Part shown: positions 58,074 through 64,000 of the stretch, in pieces
Layout: every line of letters starts with the position of its first letter
Position numbering within the stretch: the stretch's first letter is position 1
DNA from: Candidatus Sulfopaludibacter sp. SbA3
Lineage (GTDB): Bacteria > Acidobacteriota > Vicinamibacteria > Vicinamibacterales > UBA2999
Length of the DNA: 64,000 nt
Direction of reading: 5' to 3'
Assembly: GCA_945903265.1 (NCBI GenBank)
Contig: CAMDNQ010000007.1
Coordinates: 90,111-154,110 of the forward strand
Translations under genes and position numbers: made by a program
Notes under the pieces: model-generated
Database searches by the model: none
The model's input: only the letters and a program-made list of their open reading frames with translations
Told to the model about the DNA's origin: nothing

Positions 58074-61046
58074 CTAGAACCCGGCCCGGAACCCGAGCTG
58101 CAGCATGCGCGGGGCAAACGCGATGCTCGCGTCCTGCTCCGGTCTGCCGTAGCTGGCGCTGCTCTCGTTCAGCGTCCAGATATTGAAGTTCTTCCGGTTG
58201 AAGACGTTGAACACCTCGAAGATGCCGTCGAGCGTCACGCGGCTGCCGAAGCGGATGCGCTTCTGCGCGCGCATGTCAACGCGCTGGATGTTGCCGCGAT
58301 CGAAGCTATTACGATCGATCAGCGTCCCGTTCGCGCGAAGCCGGCCGCCGCTGTTGCCAATGGCCCGCGTATCGACGCCCGAGCTCGGCGTGGCCTTGCC
58401 GTTGTCGCCGAACAGGTAAATGCCGCTCACCTGGAAGTCATACGGCAGCTGCCAGATTCCGTTGAACGTCAGGCGATGGCGCTGGTCGCCGCCGAGCAGG
58501 TACTCCCCTTCGGCGATGTCATCCGGCAGTGTCACCGGCACGTCGCAGCGCGCGGGTCCGGTGCCTGAGATCGTGTACGGATGCTCGCAGCCCGGCATCA
58601 GTGGATAGTTGTCGTAGTTCCACTGTCCCTGCATCAGGTACGTCGCGGAGGCCTGCCAGTTGTTCGACATCCGCTTCGTGAGCGCCATCTGCACCGCATG
58701 GTTCTTGTCCTTCGCATCCGTGCGGGTGATGCTGACCGTCCCGTACGCCGGGTAGACGCGCTTGGTGACATCGGCGCCGGCGCCGGTGAACGGATAGTTC
58801 GCGCCGGTGACGGGGTTGTAGGTCAGGTTGCCGTTGCCGCTGCGCGTAAACGCGTTGTTCCCCTGGAAGGTGTAGTCGGCTTCGAGCGACATCACGGCGC
58901 CAATCTGCCGCGCCACGCCCATCGACCCCTGCCAGCTGTACGGCTGCACGAGGTCGTCGGCGACCATGTTGCCGATGTTCGGCCGCAGGCAGCCCGCGAC
59001 TTCCCGAACGGCGCACAGACGCTGCTGCGCCTGGTCGAACGTGGGTGCCGGACCGTTGAACGGATTCGAGTTGAAGTCCGCGCGGCCGTCATACAGCACC
59101 TGCGGGCTGATCGACTGCACCGTGCGCAGCGTGAAACTCAGCTGGCTGGTGACCTCAGCGTAGTACTTGCCGCCGCCGCCACGCAGCACCGTTCGATCGT
59201 TGAGGCTGTAGGCAAAGCCGACGCGCGGCGCGAAGTTGTTGGTGTCCTGCGGCCGCGGCTCGAGGAGGAAAGGCGGATAGACCACCCAGTTCACGTACTG
59301 GTCGATCGAGAGGTCGTACCGCAGACCCAGGTTCAGCGTCAGCTTGTCGGCGACCGCCCAGTCATCCTGGATGAATCCCGACATCTCATGCCGCGGCGCG
59401 TATTCCGTAAAGCCCCAGTTGCCCGACGGGCGCGAGTAGGGCGAGCTCTCCATCGCGATGCCGCGGCTGTACTGCCGCGCTAACGGCGACAGCAGGTCGA
59501 GATTCCAGGTGGTCACGTCGTTGACGTCCGGAATCACCGCTGCCCAGTTGTTCGTGATCGACGCGGGAATCGCCGCGCCCTGCAGGTCGTAGTTGCCCAT
59601 GCAGCCGTTGCAGACGGTCTCGAACAGGAAGTTGTAGATGTACTCGCCTCCCGCGCGGATGTCGTGGCGGCCGCCCTTCGTGAACGTCGTCGCGAAGTCG
59701 TCTCTGATCGTGTACTCCTGCTCGCCGATGTCCTGCGGCGTGAGCTGATGGCTCTGCCCGAGCGTCAGGCCGCGCAGCGTGATGACCGGCGCGCCGAGGC
59801 TCGCCGTCTGGCCAGGCAGCGAGCGCGCGTTCTTCACGTGCGCGAACTGGTTCCAGTGGAACAGGTCATGGCCCACCTTGACGACGTTCGTCGCCCGATT
59901 GCCGATCACCTGCGTGAACGTTCCGAGCAGCTGCTCGCTGCGGCGATGCGTGCCGATCGCCGAGGCCATCGTGCGGGTCGCGCCGCCCGTATACCGGGGG
60001 TCGTACGGCAGGTAGTTCTGATAGCGCGAGCCGCGCAGCGAGAAGCGCATCTGCGGCGAGAACTGGTAGTCGAGGCGGCCGATGCCTTTCTTCTCAGTCC
60101 GGGTCCCTGTCAGCGTCCCGTTGAAGTACGGATACGGCGTGTTGTAGATGTAGGTCTGCGGTTCGCGCTCGTACTCGAAGCTGCCGAAGTAGTGGAAGCG
60201 GTCGCGCATGATCGGACCGCCGTACGTGGCGCTCAGCTGCTGGTCTGAGTACGGAATGACGACGCCGGCAACCGGGTCGGCGGCGTTGAACTTGTCGTTA
60301 CGGAAATAGCCGGAGAACGAACCGGCGTTCGTGTTCGTGCCGGACTTCGTCACGGCATTGACCTGCACGCCGCTCGAGCGGCCCTGCGAGGCATCGAAGC
60401 GGTTCGAGATGAACTCGAATTCCGCGATGGCGTCGCGGCTGTACCGCGGCTGGCCGAAGCCGACCGCCATGTTGTTCGTCACCGACTGCCCGTCCAGGTT
60501 CAACTGGAAGGTCACCGTATTGCCCGTCGCCGAGACCGGCACTTCCGACACCGAGTTCAACCGGCTGCCGGGCGCGAGCATCGTCAGGTCGATCCAGCTG
60601 CGGCCGTTGACCGGCAGTTCCTGCATCTGACGCGGATCGATGTTGCTGCTCAGCGTCGACTGCGTCGTATCGAGTAGCGGCGCTTCAGCCGTGACGGTGA
60701 CCGATTCCTGCAGCGTTGCGGGCGACATCTGCAGACTGATGGACGCCTGCTGGCCGACAAGCAGCTGGAGACCTGTCCGCGTGACGGTCGTGAAGCCGGC
60801 GAGCTCCGCGGTGATCCGGTACGCGCCGATGCGGACTTCCAGGCGGAAGGAGCCGGCGCCGTCGGTGACCGCTTCGAAGCTGTTTCCCGTGGCTTCGTGA
60901 ACCGCACGAACCACCACACCAGGCAGCACACCGCCCGTGCTATCGGTCACGGTGCCGCTGAGGGTCGCTTCCTGCGCGAATGCGTGCGCCGGAAGGACGA
61001 GAAGTGCCAGTGCCAGTACGAGCCCGCCGATAACGGTCGTTCTCAT
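58074..61046 (-). CDS. TonB-dependent receptor with carboxypeptidase-like domain (third)
   Basis: 990 residues from ATG 61046 (AGAAGGAG upstream). Signal peptide IGGLVLALALLVLPAHAFAQ. Regulatory-like domain TLSGTVTDSTGGVLPGVVVRA, plug (ESVTVTAEAPLLDTTQSTLSS), QMQELPVNGRSWIDLTMLAPG, then a long barrel ending in QLGFRAGF. Divergent from the ECF sigma/kinase pair at 61151, which could control it. Confidence 0.93.
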   Translation of the reverse strand: MRTTVIGGLVLALALLVLPAHAFAQEATLSGTVTDSTGGVLPGVVVRAVHEATGNSFEAVTDGAGSFRLEVRIGAYRITAELAGFTTVTRTGLQLLVGQQASISLQMSPATLQESVTVTAEAPLLDTTQSTLSSNIDPRQMQELPVNGRSWIDLTMLAPGSRLNSVSEVPVSATGNTVTFQLNLDGQSVTNNMAVGFGQPRYSRDAIAEFEFISNRFDASQGRSSGVQVNAVTKSGTNTNAGSFSGYFRNDKFNAADPVAGVVIPYSDQQLSATYGGPIMRDRFHYFGSFEYEREPQTYIYNTPYPYFNGTLTGTRTEKKGIGRLDYQFSPQMRFSLRGSRYQNYLPYDPRYTGGATRTMASAIGTHRRSEQLLGTFTQVIGNRATNVVKVGHDLFHWNQFAHVKNARSLPGQTASLGAPVITLRGLTLGQSHQLTPQDIGEQEYTIRDDFATTFTKGGRHDIRAGGEYIYNFLFETVCNGCMGNYDLQGAAIPASITNNWAAVIPDVNDVTTWNLDLLSPLARQYSRGIAMESSPYSRPSGNWGFTEYAPRHEMSGFIQDDWAVADKLTLNLGLRYDLSIDQYVNWVVYPPFLLEPRPQDTNNFAPRVGFAYSLNDRTVLRGGGGKYYAEVTSQLSFTLRTVQSISPQVLYDGRADFNSNPFNGPAPTFDQAQQRLCAVREVAGCLRPNIGNMVADDLVQPYSWQGSMGVARQIGAVMSLEADYTFQGNNAFTRSGNGNLTYNPVTGANYPFTGAGADVTKRVYPAYGTVSITRTDAKDKNHAVQMALTKRMSNNWQASATYLMQGQWNYDNYPLMPGCEHPYTISGTGPARCDVPVTLPDDIAEGEYLLGGDQRHRLTFNGIWQLPYDFQVSGIYLFGDNGKATPSSGVDTRAIGNSGGRLRANGTLIDRNSFDRGNIQRVDMRAQKRIRFGSRVTLDGIFEVFNVFNRKNFNIWTLNESSASYGRPEQDASIAFAPRMLQLGFRAGF

Positions 61047-61150
61047 CAAGATCTCCTTCTTTCCATGGAACAACGAGGGTCGTGGGGGCTTCCGGGGCGC
61101 CAGAGATGCCCGAAAGCTGGCGGCATACTACACCTAAAATTGAAGGAATC

Positions 61151-61672
61151 GTGCCTTCAGACACTCCGGCCGCCGCCGCCGACATGGCGGCCGTCTATCA
61201 CGAGCTTCGGCGGCTGGCGGCGGCCTATATGCGGCGCGAGCGTCCCGGACAAACGCTCCAGGCGACGGCCCTCGTTCATGAGGCGTACCTGCGCCTGGCG
61301 GGAGCGGGGAAGCCCTGGACCGACCGCAACCACTTCCTGGGCATTGCGGCGCGCTCGATGCGGCAGATTCTCGTGGAGCGCGCGCGGGCGCGCGGCGCGC
61401 AGAAGCGATGGGCGGGCCTGGAGCGGGTCTCGCTGACCGACGCGCTGGCGAACGCGACCGCCGACGACGCCATGCTGCCGGCACTGGACGAGGCGCTGTC
61501 GCGTCTCGAGCAGGTCGATGCCGAACAGGCCCGCATCATCGAGCTTCGGTACTTCGCCGGCCTCGGGATCGACGAAACCGCCGCGGCGCTCGGCATGTCG
61601 CCGGCCACGCTGAAGCGCCGCTGGGCGCTGGCGCGCGCGTGGCTGTTTCGTGAATTGAGCGGCACGTCGTGA
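61151..61672 (+). CDS. ECF-type sigma factor of the ECF_sig family linked to a kinase
   Basis: 173 residues. Region 2: YHELRRLAAAYMRRERPGQTLQATALVHEAYLRL; region 4: LDEALSRLEQVDAEQARIIELRYFAGLGIDETAAALGMSPATLKRRWALARAWL. This ECF subfamily is common where genes for membrane Ser/Thr kinases follow. The GTG at 61151 was preferred (AAGGA upstream); longer starts at 61082 and 61106 exist. The stop overlaps the kinase start. Confidence 0.88.
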   Translation: MPSDTPAAAADMAAVYHELRRLAAAYMRRERPGQTLQATALVHEAYLRLAGAGKPWTDRNHFLGIAARSMRQILVERARARGAQKRWAGLERVSLTDALANATADDAMLPALDEALSRLEQVDAEQARIIELRYFAGLGIDETAAALGMSPATLKRRWALARAWLFRELSGTS

Positions 61673-61704
61673 CCGAAGACGTGACCGAAGACGTGACCGA
61701 CGAC
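61669..61704 (+). repeat. Three 12-base repeats at the kinase start
   Basis: GTGACCGAAGAC, GTGACCGAAGAC, GTGACCGACGAC. Each begins with a potential GTG start, encoding TEDVTEDVTDDD. Copy-number change would be in frame. Confidence 0.85.
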
Positions 61705-63192
61705 GATCGCTGGCTCCGCGTCCGCGATCTTTTCGAGCGCGCCGTCGATCAGGACCCGGCTGTCCTCGACGCGTGGCTCGAGCGCGAGTCGGGCGGGGAT
61801 CGGCCGCTGGCCGATGAAGTGCGGTCGCTGCTGTCGCACCATTCACGCGCGGGATCGTTCCTGGTCGAACCCGCAGGCGACCGCCTCCAGGACCTGCTCG
61901 CGGAAGACCACGCCCTCGCACCAGGCCAGATCGTCGGGCCGTACACGGTCGAACGGGAAATAGGGCGTGGCGGCATGGGGCGTGTCTATCTGGCGCGGGA
62001 TGCCCGCCTTGGACGGACCGTCGCGCTCAAAGCGCTCTCGCCGGATCTGACGACGGACCCGGCGCACCGGAACCGCCTGCGACGCGAGGCGCGCGCCGCG
62101 GCCGCGCTCACCCATCCAGGCATCTGCACGATCTATGCGCTGGAAGAGTTCGATGACGAGCTGTTCATTGCGACCGAGTTCGTGGACGGACACACGCTTC
62201 GGGAGGAAATCGAGAGCGGCCGGCGTCCCGACGGCGACGCGCTGCTCGCGGCGGCGCGCGGGCTGGCGTCTGCGCTCGCCCACGCGCACAGCCGAGGCGT
62301 CACCCATCGCGACCTGAAGCCCGAAAACATCATGCGTGGCCGCGATGGCCGCCTGAAGATTCTCGACTTCGGCCTCGCGCTTTTGGACCCGTCGTTCGAC
62401 CCGCTGTTCGACGCGCCTGGCGGCAGCCTCGAGCCGCGCGTCACACAGCCGGGCGCCATCGCCGGCACGCCCGCCTACATGGCGCCGGAGCAGATCAACG
62501 GCGGCGCCGTCGATCCGCGTGTCGACGTCTTTGCCTACGGCGTGGTGCTGTACGAATTCGCCTGCGGGACGCATCCCTTCGCCGGCGCGACGCCACTCGC
62601 GACGGTCGCGCGGATTCTCGACAGCGATGCCGCGCCGATTGCCGAACGATCTCCCGGGTTGCCTTCGACACTGGTCGACGTCATCGAGCGGTGCCTGCGG
62701 AAGGCGCCGGCGGACCGCTTCGCGTCGGGCGCCGACATCCTGGGCGCGCTCGAGGGCGGTCTTCAGCAGACCCGGCCGCGGCCCATGACCCGCTGGTGGC
62801 GGGCGCACCAGCTCGTGGCGATCGCGCTGTACTTCGTCGCCTGCCTGGCCGCCTGGCAGATCAAGGAATGGCTGCCCGGGCCCGCCACCATCGCGTTCGT
62901 TGTCGCCGGCATTGCCGCGGCGGTCGCGGGGGTCTTCCGCGGTCACCTCCTCTTTACCGAACGGGTGAACCGCGCCGGCTTTGCGGCCGAGCGGCGGAAG
63001 GCTGTCCCGGTGACGCTCGCCGCGGACGTCACGCTGGCCGTCGCCCTGGCAGTCAGCGGCCTCTTAATCTCGCCTGTACAACCACTTACAGCTGTTCTGA
63101 CCATCGCGCTTGGCGTCGGGGTGGCGCTCGCCAGGCTCCTGGTCGAGCCCGCGACGACCGCCGCCGCCTTCCCACCTTCCAACCCGCCGTGA
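61669..63192 (+). CDS. Transmembrane serine/threonine protein kinase
   Basis: 507 residues. The kinase core spans about 90-350: glycine loop IGRGGMGRVYLARD, catalytic Lys121 in VALKALSPD, HRD (213-215) in THRDLKPENIM, DFG in KILDFGLAL, and AGTPAYMAPEQI. Three to four helices after 375 (LVAIALYFVACLAAWQI, ATIAFVVAGIAAAVAGV, LAADVTLAVALAVSGLLI). The periplasmic region is minimal. It probably regulates the adjacent ECF factor. Three GTG starts occur within a tandem repeat. Confidence 0.93.
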   Translation: MTEDVTEDVTDDDRWLRVRDLFERAVDQDPAVLDAWLERESGGDRPLADEVRSLLSHHSRAGSFLVEPAGDRLQDLLAEDHALAPGQIVGPYTVEREIGRGGMGRVYLARDARLGRTVALKALSPDLTTDPAHRNRLRREARAAAALTHPGICTIYALEEFDDELFIATEFVDGHTLREEIESGRRPDGDALLAAARGLASALAHAHSRGVTHRDLKPENIMRGRDGRLKILDFGLALLDPSFDPLFDAPGGSLEPRVTQPGAIAGTPAYMAPEQINGGAVDPRVDVFAYGVVLYEFACGTHPFAGATPLATVARILDSDAAPIAERSPGLPSTLVDVIERCLRKAPADRFASGADILGALEGGLQQTRPRPMTRWWRAHQLVAIALYFVACLAAWQIKEWLPGPATIAFVVAGIAAAVAGVFRGHLLFTERVNRAGFAAERRKAVPVTLAADVTLAVALAVSGLLISPVQPLTAVLTIALGVGVALARLLVEPATTAAAFPPSNPP

Positions 63193-63238
63193 GCCGATTC
63201 GCCGCCCGTTGTCGCATTACCAGATGGAGGCGAACAAC

Positions 63239-63949
63239 ATGGCAATGGCGACAACGGCAGGGGCGCATGTCCGGGACAACAACGGCGTACTGGCCGCCCT
63301 GGAGAAACGCACACTCATCTGGCTGGCGCGGCGCATCCCGCCGCGCATCAATTCCGACCATCTGTCCGGGCTGGGCCTGGCGGCGATGTTCGGTACCGGC
63401 ATCTCGTTCACGGCATTCCTGCTGACGCCCTGGGCCGCGGTCGGCGTCGTGATCTCGCTGGCGCTCAACTGGCTGGGCGACAGTCTCGACGGCACCCTCG
63501 CGCGCGTCCGCGGGCATCAGCGTCCGCGGTACGGCTACTACGTCGATCACGCGATCGATCTCGCCGGTATCAGCATCCTCATGACCGGGCTGGCGTGTTC
63601 GGGTCTTATGAGCCCGCTGGCTGCGGTGATCTTCCTCGCGGCCTACCTGCTGGTGTCCGCCGAAACCTACCTGGGCACTCACGCCCACGGCGTCTTTCGC
63701 ATGTCCGCGCTCGGAATGGGCCCGACGGAACTGCGGATCCTGCTCGCGGTGGGAGCCATCCGCGCGGCGTTCGACCCGTTCGCGCGGTTCGGCGATCTGG
63801 GCACGTATCGTCTGTTCGACATCGGCGGCATCATCGGCGCGATCGCGCTCGCGATGATCTTCGTCTGGTCGGCAAGCCGCAACACCGCAATGCTCTATGC
63901 CGCCGAGCCGTTGCCCTCGGGGCTCGACGAGAAACGAGTGGCCGCATGA
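63239..63949 (+). CDS. CDP-alcohol phosphatidyltransferase family protein
   Basis: 236 residues with about six helices. The family motif DSLDGTLAR-x8-G-x3-D-x3-D is met by DSLDGTLARVRGHQRPRYG followed by YYVDHAID. It transfers a phosphoalcohol from a CDP-linked donor to make a phospholipid or related molecule; the exact product is unknown. ATG 63239 has GGAGG 8 bases upstream and was preferred over ATG 63224. The stop overlaps the next gene (ATGA). Confidence 0.88.
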   Translation: MAMATTAGAHVRDNNGVLAALEKRTLIWLARRIPPRINSDHLSGLGLAAMFGTGISFTAFLLTPWAAVGVVISLALNWLGDSLDGTLARVRGHQRPRYGYYVDHAIDLAGISILMTGLACSGLMSPLAAVIFLAAYLLVSAETYLGTHAHGVFRMSALGMGPTELRILLAVGAIRAAFDPFARFGDLGTYRLFDIGGIIGAIALAMIFVWSASRNTAMLYAAEPLPSGLDEKRVAA

Positions 63950-64000
63950 CGCGCCTGCTGGCAACCATCGGCGTTCTCGCGGTCTCGGCTGCAGCAGTCA
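63946..64000 (+). CDS. Start of a secreted or membrane protein (cut by window edge)
   Basis: The visible 18 codons, MTRLLATIGVLAVSAAAV, look like a signal peptide. It begins inside the stop of the previous gene (ATGA). No further identification is possible. Confidence 0.55.
   Translation, partial: MTRLLATIGVLAVSAAAV

Overview
The window is GC-rich chromosomal DNA with tightly packed genes, many ATGA/GTGA overlaps and frequent GTG/TTG starts. Three large TonB-dependent receptors with carboxypeptidase-like N-terminal domains, two M61 glycyl aminopeptidases with PDZ tails, an ECF sigma factor coupled to a serine/threonine kinase, secreted DGKPDFSGIW-type proteins and a DUF5916/CBM9 barrel point to an aerobic heterotroph of the Acidobacteriota, probably Vicinamibacteria-like. 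This placement is inferred from gene content and was not tested by phylogeny. No gene-free stretch exceeds 300 bases. I see no rRNA, CRISPR array, insertion sequence, integrase or prophage.

Layout. 1-10.7 kb: the start of an FAD oxidoreductase, a penicillin-acylase family enzyme, then a minus-strand run of M61 peptidase, argininosuccinate-lyase-like enzyme, a 27-residue membrane peptide, sodium/solute symporter, isocitrate dehydrogenase, purE and purK. 10.7-14.2 kb: an aa3-type oxidase operon in the order I, III, IV, small Cys-pair membrane protein, II. 14.3-23.3 kb: a small basic protein behind a sigma-54-type promoter, a GlcD-like oxidase, a second M61 peptidase, a 2H phosphoesterase, hemH, pdxA and an MmgE/PrpD protein. 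23.3-27 kb: a damaged nonribosomal-peptide locus, with a PPTase, a truncated and frameshifted exporter and an NRPS terminal fragment.

27-42 kb: transporters and a metallo-beta-lactamase-fold hydrolase, an ECF sigma/membrane protein/beta-helix operon, tRNA-Ser, a DUF5916 outer-membrane protein, gltX, a KGG stress protein with a sigma-54-type promoter, tRNA-Gln, a frameshifted DUF3817 gene, an S1-domain protein and assorted singletons. 41-48.3 kb: a six-part minus-strand unit (DUF378, fasciclin, SDR-DUF2867-SRPBCC joined in frame to a TonB receptor, a 170-residue protein, TudS-DUF1722) facing an XRE-cupin regulator. A palindrome sits inside the spacer of the predicted promoter between them. 49-51.7 kb: a Rieske protein and a three-part fusion of cytochrome b, dihaem cytochrome c and a LolA-like domain. 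51.7-64 kb: two TonB-receptor loci, an SMP-30 lactonase, the ECF/kinase pair and a CDP-alcohol phosphatidyltransferase.

How they work together. The Rieske/cytochrome b fusion and the aa3-type oxidase would form the terminal half of an aerobic respiratory chain; the oxidase lacks the usual K-channel lysine. The receptors, secreted proteins and M61 peptidases suit scavenging of polymers or peptides. Two repeat classes lie between genes. One is palindromic REP-like elements with a CCTGAAGG-type core; the other is runs of seven-base repeats. Several of these elements supply the stop codons or C-terminal residues of neighbouring genes.
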